Of a DNA stretch of 64,000 nt, positions 17,912-26,918 are shown one piece after another (the stretch's first letter is position 1; every line of letters starts with the position of its first letter). This stretch comes from Nonomuraea sp. NEAU-A123. GTDB taxonomy: Bacteria; Actinomycetota; Actinomycetes; Streptosporangiales; Streptosporangiaceae. The notes below the pieces were generated by a model that saw only the letters and a program-made list of their open reading frames with translations, ran no database searches and had not been told where the DNA came from. The stretch covers positions 62,001-126,000 of the forward strand of contig NZ_JAHFZZ010000017.1 of NCBI RefSeq assembly GCF_018603905.1, written 5' to 3'. A program made the position numbers and the translations under genes.

Positions 17912-18240
17912 GCCGTGCCTCCCGCGCCGGCGGCGCGCAGGCGTACGGTGGCCGCTCGCGCATGCCGCCGCATCCGCTCGGCCTCCGCCGCCAGTCTGGC
18001 CGCGCCGTCGCCGGTCAGCCTGTAGTAGCGCCGAATCCTGCCGTCCACGATCTCCTCCCGGTCCTCGGCGATGAGACCTTCCGCCTGGAGACGGTCGAAG
18101 GCGGCGTACAGGGTGCCGGCACGTAGGCGGACCTGGCCGTCGGAGATGCGGTCCACATCGGTGATGACGCCGTACCCATGCTGTGGACCGGCGGCGAGCG
18201 CGGTCAGGATCAGGAAGCTGGGTTCCTGCATTTGCCTCAT
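17908..18240 (-). CDS. PadR family transcriptional regulator
   Basis: A 110-residue protein with the PadR winged helix (PSFLILTALAAGPQHGYGVI, then GTLYAAFDRLQAEGLIAED) and a short C-terminal dimerisation helix. The ATG at 18240 (or 18231) begins the conserved part; the frame continues upstream without homology. The AT-rich sequence upstream (18241-18270) contains overlapping TGATC/GATCA half-sites and is the likely autoregulatory operator. It is first in a two-gene operon and diverges from the formate dehydrogenase operon. Confidence 0.87.
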   Translation of the reverse strand: MRQMQEPSFLILTALAAGPQHGYGVITDVDRISDGQVRLRAGTLYAAFDRLQAEGLIAEDREEIVDGRIRRYYRLTGDGAARLAAEAERMRRHARAATVRLRAAGAGGTA

Positions 18241-18313
18241 ATGATCAATATATACCGATGATCGATGTATGGCAGGGTGGTTATGTCGTACATATCTGGG
18301 CAAGACTTGCATT

Positions 18314-21300
18314 GTGTCCGGTGGGGGATGGTTCTCCCGGTGGCCGGTGGTTCGGCAGCTCAAGGGAGAGGATGGCCGGGGCGACGCTGTGCGCTCCGCC
18401 CGTACCGACGCGCTGACTCCCCGCATCCAGGAGGCCGACAAGATCGCGCGGTCGATCTGCCCCTACTGCGCGGTCGGTTGCGGGCAGCTCGTGTACGTCA
18501 AGGACGGCCGGGTCACGCAGATCGAGGGGGACCCCGACTCGCCCATCTCGCGCGGGCGGCTGTGCCCCAAGGGGTCGGCGAGCAAGCAGCTCGTCACGCA
18601 TCCCGGCCGCCAGACCCAGGTGCTGTACCGGAGGCCGCACGGCACCGGTTGGGAGCGGCTCGACCTCGACACCGCGATGGAGATGATCGCCGAACGGGTG
18701 GTGCGGACCCGGCGGGAAACGTGGCAGCAGACCCATGAGGGCAAGGTCGTGCGCCGCACGATGGGCATCGCCGGTTTGGGCGGGGCGACGCTCGACGACG
18801 AAGAGAACTACCTGATGAAGAAGCTCTACACCGCCCTCGGCGCGATCCAGGTGGAGAACCAGGCGCGTATTTGACACTCCTCCACCGTCCCCGGTCTGGG
18901 GACCAGCTTCGGGCGCGGTGGCGCGACCACCTTCCAGCAGGACCTGGCGGGTGCGGACTGCATCGTCATCCAGGGCTCCAACATGGCCGAGTGCCATCCG
19001 GTGGGGTTCCAGTGGGTGGTCGAGGCCCGGGCGCGGGGCGCGAAGGTGTTTCACGTGGATCCCCGCTTCACCCGGACCAGCGCGCTGGCCGACCGCCACC
19101 TGCCGATCCGCGCGGGTAGCGACATCGTGCTGCTCGGTGCGCTGATCAGCCACGTGCTCGGCAACGAGCTGGACTTCCGCGAGTACGTGCTGGCCTACAC
19201 CAACGCCGCCACGATCGTGTCCGAGGACTTCCGGGACACCGAGGACCTCGACGGGCTGTTCTCCGGCTTCGATCCGGAGACGCGGACGTACGACCCAAGT
19301 AGCTGGGCGTACGAGGGGACGGGTGAGCAGGCGCCGGGCGAGCACCTGGAGGGCGGCCGGCACCACGCCGCGGCGGCCGGGGCGGATACCTACGGCTCCG
19401 GCGGTGCCGCCGCGCATCCCAGCGCGGCGACGGATCCGACGCTGCGCCATCCGCGCTGCGTCTACCAGATCCTCCGGCGGCACTTCGCCCGCTACACCCC
19501 GGAGCTGGTCGAGCGGCTGTGCGGCATCTCGCGGGCGGACTTCGCCGAGCTCGCCGACGCGATCACCGCGAACTCCGGCCGGGAGCGCACCACCGCCTGG
19601 GTGTACTCGGTCGGCTGGACCCAGCACACGGTGGGCGCGCAGTACATCCGCACCGCCTCGATCCTCCAACTGCTGCTGGGCAACATGGGCCGGCCCGGTG
19701 GCGGCATCCTGGCGCTGCGCGGGCACGCGAGCATCCAGGGCTCCACCGACATTCCGACGCTGTTCAACCTCCTGCCCGGGTACCTGGCCATGCCCAACGC
19801 CCACCGGCACGAGGGCCTGGACGACTACCTGGCCCGGGAGGGCGGCGAGAAGGGGTTCTGGGGCCACCGGCGCTCCTACCTGGTCAGCCTGCTCAAGGCG
19901 TGGTGGGGGGATGCGGCCACCGAGGAGAACGACTTCTGCTTCGACCATCTGCCACGCCTCACCGGCGACCACGGCCACTACACCACCGTGATGGGCCAGA
20001 TCGACGGGACCGTGAAGGGCTACTTCGTGATGGGGGAGAACCCCGCCGTAGGCTCCTCCGGCGGCCGGGCGCAGCGCCTCGGCCTGGCCAACCTCGACTG
20101 GCTGGTGGTACGCGACCTGACGCTGGTGGAGACGGCCACCTTCTGGCAGGACGGTCCGGAGCTGGAGACCGAGGAGCTGCGTACCGAGGACATCGCCACC
20201 GAGGTGTTCTTCCTGCCCGCCGCGAGCCACGTGGAGAAGGAAGGCACGTTCACCAACACCCAGCGGCTGCTGCAATGGCGGGAGAAGGCACTCGACCCGC
20301 CGGGCGACTGCCGCAGCGACCTGTGGTTCTACTACCACCTCGGCAGGCTGATCAGGCAGCGGCTGTCCGGTGACGAGATCGACCGGCCGCTGCGCGAGCT
20401 GACCTGGGACTATCCCGAGGAGGGGGAGCACCGGGATCCTTCGGCGTCGGCGGTGCTCCGCGAGATCAACGGGGTCGGCCCGGACGGGCGGGCGCTGTCG
20501 GCCTACACCCAGCTCAAGCCGGACGGATCCACAAGCTGCGGCTGCTGGATCTACTGCGGGGTCTACGCCGACGAGGTCAACCAGGCGGCCCGGCGCCGAC
20601 CGGGGCGGGAGCAGTCCCCCGTGGCGCCCGAATGGGGCTGGGCCTGGCCGGCCAACCGGCGGATCCTCTACAACCGGGCCTCCGCCGACCCGGAGGGCCG
20701 CCCGTGGAGCGAGCGCAAGGCTTACGTCTGGTGGGACGCCGAACGCGGCGAGTGGACCGGCCACGACGTGCCCGACTTCGAGAAGGGCAAGCCGCCGGAC
20801 TACGTGCCACCCGAAGGCGCCAAGGCCGAGGCGGCGCTGGCCGGGATCGACCCGTTCATCATGCAGTCCGACGGGAAGGGCTGGCTGTACGCGCCGGCGG
20901 GGCTGGCCGACGGCCCGCTGCCCGCGCACTACGAGCCGCACGAGTCGCCGGTCGGCAACCCGCTGTACACCCAGCAGGCCAACCCCGCCCGCAAGGTCTA
21001 CTCGCGGCCGGAGAGCCCCTACAACCCGCCGGAGTCGCCGCGTTTCCCCTACGTGCTGACCACGTACCGGCTCACCGAGCACCACACGGCGGGCGGCATG
21101 AGCCGGCCGCTGGCCTACCTGGCCGAGCTGCAGCCCGAGCTGTTCTGCGAGGTGTCCCCGCAGCTCGCCGCCGAGGTGGGGCTGGTCAACGGCGGCTGGG
21201 CCACGATCGTGACCAGCCGCACCGTGATCGAGGCCAGGGTGCTGGTCACCGGCCGGGTCCGGCCGCTGCGCATCCAGGGCAGGGTGATCCATCAGATCGG

Positions 21301-21493
21301 CCTGCCGTACCACTGGGGCTGGGGCGGTGGCGGCCTGGTGACCGGCGACGTCGCCAACGACCTGCTGCCGCTGGTGCTCGACCCGAACGTCTACATTCAG
21401 GAGAGCAAGGCCATGACCTGCGACGTTCGGCCCGGTAGGCGGCCGAGGGGCCAGGCGATGCTCGATCTGCTGGAGGGTTACCGCCATGGCTGA
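18314..21493 (+). CDS. fdhA: Selenocysteine-containing formate dehydrogenase, catalytic subunit (UGA = Sec at 18872-18874)
   Basis: Catalytic molybdenum/tungsten bis-MGD subunit oxidising formate to CO2. The N-terminus carries a 4Fe-4S site (CPYCAVGCG ... GRLCPKG). The frame is interrupted only by TGA at 18872. The context is NQARI-Sec-HSSTV, the exact place of the active-site selenocysteine in formate dehydrogenases. The protein then continues without a break (GLGTSFGRGG, NMAECHPVG) to 21493. The start is uncertain: GTG 18314 keeps the segment WFSRWPVVRQL that I recall from homologues; GTG 18389 is the alternative. Sec would be residue 187 from 18314. No twin-arginine signal is seen. The stop overlaps the original fdhB start. 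The enzyme depends on the selABCD locus at 49-53 kb. Confidence 0.92.
18875..18915 (+). promoter_or_regulatory. SECIS-like hairpin directing Sec insertion in fdhA
   Basis: GTCCCC (18887-18892) and GGGGAC (18898-18903) form a 6-bp stem with the 5-nt loop GGTCT. The loop begins exactly 18 nt after the UGA. From memory, the E. coli fdhF SECIS has an apical GGUCU at the same distance, which is the part bound by SelB. This supports decoding of the UGA as selenocysteine. Confidence 0.75.
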
Positions 21494-21536
21494 GCGGATG
21501 GGCTTCTTCACCGACACTAGCATGGTGTACCCATAG
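21486..21536 (+). pseudogene. Severed 5' end of fdhB (16 codons)
   Basis: ATG at 21486 overlaps the fdhA stop (ATGGCTGA) and encodes MAERMGFFTDTS, the conserved beginning of the formate dehydrogenase iron-sulfur subunit. After the 17-bp attachment repeat the frame enters element DNA, reads MVYP and stops at TAG 21534. The rest of the gene lies 19.8 kb away at 41332. Confidence 0.85.
21501..21517 (+). repeat. Left attachment-site repeat (attL)
   Basis: GGCTTCTTCACCGACAC, identical to 41332-41348. The base after it differs (T here, G at the right end), marking the end of identity. It encodes the conserved GFFTDT of FdhB. Confidence 0.85.
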
Positions 21537-21555
21537 GCTCCATATACTGAGGAGC

Positions 21556-23163
21556 ATGAGCGACAGCGACCTGCTCCCCGAGGGTGCTCGCACCTTATCT
21601 GGCCTGCGCGTTGGCCTTTATATCCGTATCTCTGACGACCGCGAGGAATTGGGCCGAGGAGTGGCCCGTCAACTTGAAGACGCAACGGCCCACGCCCTGC
21701 GTCGGGGCGCATCCCATACGCAGGTGTACGAGGAGAACGACACCAGCGCCTACAAAAAGCGGCGGCGGGTGGTCCGAGGTGAGGACGGGGACCCGTACTT
21801 CGTCTGGCGGGTGATCCGCCCGGTATGGCAGCAGATGCTGGCCGATCTCCGCCGTGGCGCGATCGACGCGGTCGTGGTCTACGACATCGACCGGCTGGCA
21901 CGTGATCCGCGTGACCTCGAAGACGCGATCGAGATCGCCCAGTACTGGGGTAAGCGCTTTGAGGGCGTGACCGGCTCGCTCGACCTCAACACGGACTCCG
22001 GCGTAGCGATGGCGCGCGTCATGGTAGCCATGGCGTCCAAGTCGTCCGCCGACACGGCTCGACGGGTGAAGCGGATGCACCGGGAGTTGGCCGAAAAGGG
22101 CATCTCGAAGGGCCCGTGGCGTCCGTTCGGCTGGAACGAGGACAGGACGACCGTTCACCCCGTCGAGGCGGAGCTGGTCCGTGAGGCCGTGCGGAAGATC
22201 CTGGCGGGCGTCCGTGTCGGCGGCATCGTGGCGGACTGGAATGAGCGCGGGGTCAGGACGACTCGCGGCAACAAGTGGGTGTGGACCAACCTGCTCCTGA
22301 TGCTGCGGAATCCACGCCTCTGCGGCTATCGGGGACGGGTGAATCAGTGGCTCAACGACAAGGGCACGTACGTCAGCGAGTTGGAGATCGTCACCAGGCC
22401 GGACGGCACGGAAGTGCTCGGGCAGTGGGAGCCGATCATTACCCGGGATGAGTGGGACAGGCTGATCAAGAGGATCGGCAAGCACGCGAAGCCGACCGGG
22501 CTCCCCGGAGGGGCCAGCGCCCGGAAGTACCTGCTGACCGGTTTCGCCCGGTGCGGTGCCTGCGAGGGCCATCTGAAGATGTCAGGCAACGCCATCCGCC
22601 CCTCGAAGCGGTACAAGAAGAACTTTTTCTACTACTGCCCCGGCGTGGAGCGTGGTGAGTGTCAGGGCAACAGCCGGACAGGGCCGCCCGTCGACGAGCT
22701 GATCCGTGACCTGATCTTCATGGTTCACGACCAGCAGATGAGCGGCGGCGTGGTCGAGGAACCGGGCGACACGCCGGAGGAGCTTGCCGTGCAAGCTCGG
22801 CTCGCCGAGATCGACGAGTTGATGAAGGACCTGTACGAGCGGTGGAAGGCGAAGAAGCTGCCGTCCGACCGGTACTTCGCCATGTCCGATGACCTGGAGG
22901 CCGAGAAGGGGGAGTTGATGGCGAACCGGGCCGCCACGACCCAGGTTGTTGCCGACGCCGACTTCGCCGACGCGGTCAGGAAGGGCTGGGACGACGCCAC
23001 GCTGGACGAGAAGCAGGCGTTCCTCGGGAAGTACCTGAAGGCCGTGATCATCCACCCGATCCCGCTCATGAAGAGCAAGACCAGTGACAAGCTGGTGCCG
23101 TCCCCGAAGTTCAACCCTGACCTGATCGAGCCGGTGTGGATCCACGGCTCGCCGTTGCAATAG
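21556..23163 (+). CDS. Large serine recombinase (integrase of the element)
   Basis: A 535-residue recombinase. The resolvase-type catalytic domain is N-terminal: Ser26 in YIRIS is the nucleophile, and VVVYDIDRLARDPRDLED follows. Then comes the recombinase domain (GPWRPFGW ... NPRLCGYRG) and a zinc ribbon (FARCGACEGHLK ... YYCPGVERGECQ). The last part is a predicted coiled coil (RLAEIDELMKDLYERWKAKK), the segment that controls attP/attB versus attL/attR synapsis in this family. It starts 38 bp inside attL with a GAGGAG ribosome binding site, so it is almost certainly the enzyme that placed the element in fdhB. Confidence 0.93.
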   Translation: MSDSDLLPEGARTLSGLRVGLYIRISDDREELGRGVARQLEDATAHALRRGASHTQVYEENDTSAYKKRRRVVRGEDGDPYFVWRVIRPVWQQMLADLRRGAIDAVVVYDIDRLARDPRDLEDAIEIAQYWGKRFEGVTGSLDLNTDSGVAMARVMVAMASKSSADTARRVKRMHRELAEKGISKGPWRPFGWNEDRTTVHPVEAELVREAVRKILAGVRVGGIVADWNERGVRTTRGNKWVWTNLLLMLRNPRLCGYRGRVNQWLNDKGTYVSELEIVTRPDGTEVLGQWEPIITRDEWDRLIKRIGKHAKPTGLPGGASARKYLLTGFARCGACEGHLKMSGNAIRPSKRYKKNFFYYCPGVERGECQGNSRTGPPVDELIRDLIFMVHDQQMSGGVVEEPGDTPEELAVQARLAEIDELMKDLYERWKAKKLPSDRYFAMSDDLEAEKGELMANRAATTQVVADADFADAVRKGWDDATLDEKQAFLGKYLKAVIIHPIPLMKSKTSDKLVPSPKFNPDLIEPVWIHGSPLQ

Positions 23164-23172
23164 GAACCGGTC

Positions 23173-23406
23173 TCAGGCGGCCTGCTGCCTCGGGCGGGCG
23201 GACGCACGACTTCCGCTTACGCGGATGCCGAGGCAGGCATTGGCCGCCGCCCATTCCTCCGGGGAAAGCCGGGGGGCGAGTGCTGCGTGGCGCTCCAGCC
23301 ACGCCTCACGCTTGCGTTCGTCATCGCTCACGGACGCCTGGTCATTCATCGCACGCACAGGGGCGTTACTCACCGCTTCCGCATTCGTCCGGTTGATCAC
23401 GGGCAC
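23173..23406 (-). CDS. Small conserved-type hypothetical protein
   Basis: A 77-residue charged protein (SDDERKREAWLERHAALAPR, then LSPEEWAAANACLGIRVSG). It converges on the integrase with a 9-bp gap. Codon pattern and amphipathic helices suggest a real gene, perhaps an excision or regulatory factor, but no family is recognised. Alternative start: ATG at 23349 (MNDQASVSDDER). No good ribosome binding site is seen for either start. Confidence 0.5.
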   Translation of the reverse strand: MPVINRTNAEAVSNAPVRAMNDQASVSDDERKREAWLERHAALAPRLSPEEWAAANACLGIRVSGSRASARPRQQAA

Positions 23407-24160
23407 GACGTTACGGAGGGGTTAGTTGGGATGCGCAAGCCGTTCAAAAGAGTGAAAACTCACAGCTCACCTAGTTGGGATGTTGTTTGCCAGACCACAG
23501 GCGCGTCTGATAGCGGCCCCAGAGCCTGATCGCTTCCCTGGAGTCGCCAGAGCGTCACAGCGCTGCCCACAGCCGATTGGCGAGGAATTGGGCTAGGGCG
23601 GCATTGATGGGGCCGGAGAGTGGCTCTCGGGGTCGCGTAGGGGTTGATGTGACTGGAAGACGCAGCCAGGGGTCCGGGTACCCTGCCGATAAATCGGTCG
23701 GAGGCGGCCGTATCACTGGCTGAAGATATACATCTCCCCGAAAGCCTGCTTCCAGCTCTCCGCGTTTTCCGGCCTCGTTTCTCGGTCTCCCCGGCGTCGA
23801 GCGCGAAGCGCGTGACGTACGAAGTACTGTGATTATTTGCTCTGCTTCAAGACTCTGCTTATAGCTGGAAGTCGGTGACGGGATCCATCGGAAGCCGGTG
23901 ACGGCATCCATCGGAAGTTGGTGACGGGATCGGCCTCGACCAGGAACTTCATCGGCGTACGTCTCGGGACAGACTTCCGGCCCTCTTGAGTTGGGATGTT
24001 CTGTAGGGTCCCCACAAAACCCGAGCTGAAATCCCCGGCTCGCGAGCCCTAAAGCGTTCGCCGCGCTCCTGGCACTGCTGCCCGAGAAACAGGCACTGCT
24101 ATCGTGGATCTTGGCCACTAAAACGGCCCGCAAGTGCTGGGAACACTTCGGGCCGGTGAG
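23407..24160. other. 750-bp repeat-bearing non-coding region upstream of a replication-type gene
   Basis: No convincing gene. It holds three copies of AGTTGGGATG (23424-23433, 23473-23482, 23989-23998) and three tandem 23-bp repeats (23867-23935), and ends at the promoter of the winged-helix gene. The layout of repeats before a DNA-binding protein resembles a plasmid replication origin. A minus-strand frame (23555-24133) runs across it but has no protein-like pattern. Confidence 0.5.
23867..23935 (+). repeat. Three tandem 23-bp repeats (iteron-like)
   Basis: Units at 23867, 23890 and 23913 share GGAAGNYGGTGACGGNATC. Unit 1 and unit 2 differ at two positions; unit 3 diverges in its last bases. 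Two helical turns per repeat and the position about 230-250 bp before a winged-helix protein gene fit iterons or operator sites. Confidence 0.7.
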
Positions 24161-25423
24161 ATGAAGGATGGTTCATCTGTGAATAGCGTATCAGTCCGTA
24201 GGGTCGTACGAGCTTTTGGCGAAGTGCCGGAGACGACCATGTTCTCGGACTATGTGACCAGTACTGGAATTCGCATTATTGCGCTGATCCTCGCGAGCAA
24301 GAGCGACCACAGCGCCTACGGTTCCGGTATCCGCTGGCCGATTTTCACCGTCCCGGAAATCGCCGAGAAGCTCCACACGTCGGAGAGCACGATCGAGCGG
24401 ACCACCGCTCAGCTCCAGAAGCTGGACCTCCTGAAGAAGATCAAGACCAAGGACGGCGTCCGGTACGAGGTCCTGGAGAGGATCTTCGAGGACGACACCT
24501 ACCGTGGTAAGCCGCACATCAGCTTCAAGGCCAAGTCCCAGATCGAGATGCCCGTGATCGCCTGCGAAATCTCGGACGAGGCGTTTCACCTGCTCTACAT
24601 GCTGGAGGCCACGGCCAAGGGCCGGTACGACGCCGTCAAGGTCCCTCAGAGCAAGCTCCGGACGTACTTCAAGAGCCCGCGTCCCGGCAAGAACGCCGAG
24701 GATCCGTACATCAGCCTTCGGCAGCTCAACACCTGGCTCCGCGAGCTTGAAGGAATCGGCCTCCTGGAGCGCCACCGCCCCGGCCAGATGGAGCAGAACG
24801 AATACATCCTGAACCAGGAGATCCACCGCGTGAACGGCGTGGAGGTTCGCGGCATGGTCCGCTTGCCGGATCAGCTCGCTAGTGCCGGACAGGCCGAGCT
24901 CGACGAGGCCGCAGAAGAGCTCCAGGACGAGGGGATCGTCACCGGGAAGACCCTGGCCGAGGAGTTCCGCCAGTCGATGAAGGAGTACCGGAATGATCGG
25001 GATTGGGCGCTGGCTCTGAGCCGTGAGGGGGCTTTCAACACCCCCGCTCTGGGCAGCACGATCAACCGGTGGCTCAGCAACGGTGTGGAGGCCAGCGTCA
25101 TCCGCCGGATGATCGACCTGTACCCGATCTTCTCGAACCTTGGCAGGGATCAGGAGAACCTTCCTGAGGGGCTCCGTGAGGCTATGTCTCACACGGTGAT
25201 CTGGAGGGACTTCGTCGGCCTGCGCTTCCTGCTCCACGAGAAGGCTGACGGGCAGAAGGCCCAGGCGATCATGCCGAACCTGGACGACAGTCCGTCGGAA
25301 GGGTACGAGGACTTCTACGAGAACAACGTGTTTCTCCCCGCGCCCAAGGTCGCCAAGGCCGACGATGACCCGTGGAGCCCCGCGAACCGGCTCGCCATGT
25401 ACCGCAGCCGGATGGCCAGCTGA
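24161..25423 (+). CDS. Winged-helix DNA-binding protein, probable replication initiator of the element
   Basis: About 420 residues. The N-terminal part has a clear helix-turn-helix (TVPEIAEKLHTSESTIERTTAQLQ), and a second winged-helix-like block follows (SLRQLNTWLRELEGIGLLERH). Two DNA-binding folds in tandem resemble plasmid Rep proteins, but I do not recognise the family. The start may be ATG 24161 or GTG 24179; the latter has AAGGATGG upstream. The iteron-like repeats just upstream support a replication or partition role. An alternative is a transcriptional regulator. Confidence 0.7.
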   Translation: MKDGSSVNSVSVRRVVRAFGEVPETTMFSDYVTSTGIRIIALILASKSDHSAYGSGIRWPIFTVPEIAEKLHTSESTIERTTAQLQKLDLLKKIKTKDGVRYEVLERIFEDDTYRGKPHISFKAKSQIEMPVIACEISDEAFHLLYMLEATAKGRYDAVKVPQSKLRTYFKSPRPGKNAEDPYISLRQLNTWLRELEGIGLLERHRPGQMEQNEYILNQEIHRVNGVEVRGMVRLPDQLASAGQAELDEAAEELQDEGIVTGKTLAEEFRQSMKEYRNDRDWALALSREGAFNTPALGSTINRWLSNGVEASVIRRMIDLYPIFSNLGRDQENLPEGLREAMSHTVIWRDFVGLRFLLHEKADGQKAQAIMPNLDDSPSEGYEDFYENNVFLPAPKVAKADDDPWSPANRLAMYRSRMAS

Positions 25424-25434
25424 CGCCTCGGCGG

Positions 25435-25608
25435 GTGATTTGGCTGGCGTCGGGCTTCTCCACTGGCCCGCGCATGCGTGCCGAGGAGCAGGCCGCTGCT
25501 GACCCGGCCGCCCCGCCGGAAGCACAGAGCCAGGCCCGGCAGCGGGCTGACGACCTGCGCCAGTGGATTGCGCTCGGCAGCAGCGACACTTTTGGAGCCA
25601 GCGTGTAG
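25435..25608 (+). CDS. Possible small protein after the replication-type gene
   Basis: A GTG-started frame of 57 codons beginning 11 bp after the preceding stop. The C-terminal part (QARQRADDLRQWIALGS) looks like a charged helix. No ribosome binding site or family is evident, so this may not be a gene. Confidence 0.28.
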   Translation: MIWLASGFSTGPRMRAEEQAAADPAAPPEAQSQARQRADDLRQWIALGSSDTFGASV

Positions 25609-26133
25609 ACCCGCGCGGCGGGGGAAAATCGGGCAGGCCGAGGCGCCGGGGATGTGCTCGTACACCCATCAGATAAATACCCCGAGGCACTGACCGGCTC
25701 CCCTCGCCGTACGGCGTTACCAGCTCCCGGCTACGAGCCGGATTTTCTGGGCCCGATGCCCTCGGCCAGTCACCGTATTTTTGCCTCTGAGCACCGTTTC
25801 CGCAGGTCAAAAAATGGTGCCGGATTTTCTGGGCAATCGGCCGGCGGAATCAGCGAGGGTCTGGGCCGATCCCTCTTCCACCCCCTACAGCGACACCGTC
25901 ACATCACGGGCGCCTGGTGCCTGCCGTGGCCGTCGACACCATGCCGCCAGCTCCGGCCGAGGCCGAGCGCTAGCAGCTTCCCGCCGTCGACCAACTAGGC
26001 CAGCGCCCCGCCCCCCGATTTTTCAGGCATGGGGCGCAGACGAGCGTCGGGGGATCGTGCACAGTGGCCGGAGCTGATCACGATTTAGGTCACGGCCCTT
26101 CAACGGCATGAGTCCCAGCGATGTAATGGCCGA
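25609..26133. other. Non-coding region with a 16-bp direct repeat
   Basis: About 525 bp without a convincing gene. GCCGGATTTTCTGGGC occurs at 25737-25752 and 25819-25834, with a related CCCGATTTTTCAGGC near 26014-26028. The AT-rich cores in GC-rich surroundings suggest a cis-acting site (origin, transfer or regulator binding). Confidence 0.4.
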
Positions 26134-26652
26134 GTGAAGGTCACTTCCCAAACAGTCGCTGCAATCTGGCTGACCGCGATAGCAACCACCGTTGTTGCCG
26201 TAGCCGAGGGGGGTGCAGTCGCCTGGTGGGTTGCCGGGTTCTTCCTCCTCGGCAGTGTGGGCGGCCTGTTGGAACTCAGTGGCGTAGGTCGCAGCATCAC
26301 TGGCAGATCTGACCAGCGCCTGGCCGCCGTGGAGGAAAACCCTCACGCCCGGCTCCAACGCCACATCGACGAGGTCAACAAGGCGTTCGCCGAAGCGGCC
26401 TCCGTCATGAGCGATCTACAGCGCGACCTCGACGCACAGCAGGCCGCCCGCGAGGTGCTCCTCGAACAGGCCGGTGAACAGCAGCGGCTCTTGGAGGTCA
26501 ATGAGGTGCAGGCCGAGAAAATCCGCCAAATCCTGGTCGGCGAGACCAAAGCGACGATTCGCGCTGAACGGCGTCAGCAGTGGCTGTTCTTCGCCCTTGG
26601 CGCGCTGGTCTCCATCCCCATCGGTATCGCCATCAACCTGCTCGTCCCCTGA
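26134..26652 (+). CDS. Membrane protein with central coiled coil
   Basis: A 172-residue protein with two N-terminal hydrophobic segments (about 10-28 and 30-48), a long Glu/Gln/Arg-rich coiled coil (about 70-145) and a C-terminal hydrophobic helix (WLFFALGALVSIPIGIAINL). GTG start. No family recognised. Topology suggests a membrane-anchored spacer, possibly part of the conjugation or entry-exclusion apparatus; that is inference only. Confidence 0.6.
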   Translation: MKVTSQTVAAIWLTAIATTVVAVAEGGAVAWWVAGFFLLGSVGGLLELSGVGRSITGRSDQRLAAVEENPHARLQRHIDEVNKAFAEAASVMSDLQRDLDAQQAAREVLLEQAGEQQRLLEVNEVQAEKIRQILVGETKATIRAERRQQWLFFALGALVSIPIGIAINLLVP

Positions 26653-26783
26653 AACGACGAACATGCCCGACACGGCGTCATGAACGCGCGCCGGTTGCGT
26701 CCGGCGGCCGGGGGTGTCGACGGCATCGCGTACGTCACCCGTACGTGAACCGGATGACGTACAGCCGCGCGTGTGTGTGGTGT

Positions 26784-26829
26784 GGTCCCCGCCCTGGGAA
26801 ATCGGCCCTCCAGAGCAGAGGCGGGGACC
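26784..26829. terminator. Large hairpin (10-bp stem) between convergent genes
   Basis: GGTCCCCGCC (26784-26793) pairs perfectly with GGCGGGGACC (26820-26829). A second hairpin follows at 26867-26915. A shorter inverted repeat GTACGTCA/TGACGTAC lies at 26730-26762. Confidence 0.5.
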
Positions 26830-26866
26830 AACACCTACCCCGGTAGTGACGTACCGAGGGTGCTGG

Positions 26867-26915
26867 CCCGGCTTCCGTCGGCGGTGGGTGGTGAGCTGCA
26901 GCAACGGAAGCCGGG
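26867..26915 (-). terminator. Perfect 12-bp hairpin just after the minus-strand gene
   Basis: CCCGGCTTCCGT (26867-26878) and ACGGAAGCCGGG (26904-26915) pair perfectly. The arm ends 3 bp from the stop of the gene at 26919, so this is probably its terminator. Confidence 0.6.
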
Positions 26916-26918
26916 GGA

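Noticed and set aside
18269..18874. A short formate-dehydrogenase-like gene ending at TGA 18872 and a second starting at 18983
   Set aside because: The TGA is selenocysteine: the protein continues in the same frame and a SECIS-like hairpin follows.
18281..21901. A 1206-codon open frame on the minus strand opposite fdhA
   Set aside because: Shadow of the GC-rich fdhA frame; its translation has no domain pattern and the plus strand carries clear enzyme motifs.
23555..24133. A 192-codon minus-strand frame
   Set aside because: Crosses the repeat region, translation is low-complexity and lacks any protein pattern or ribosome binding site.
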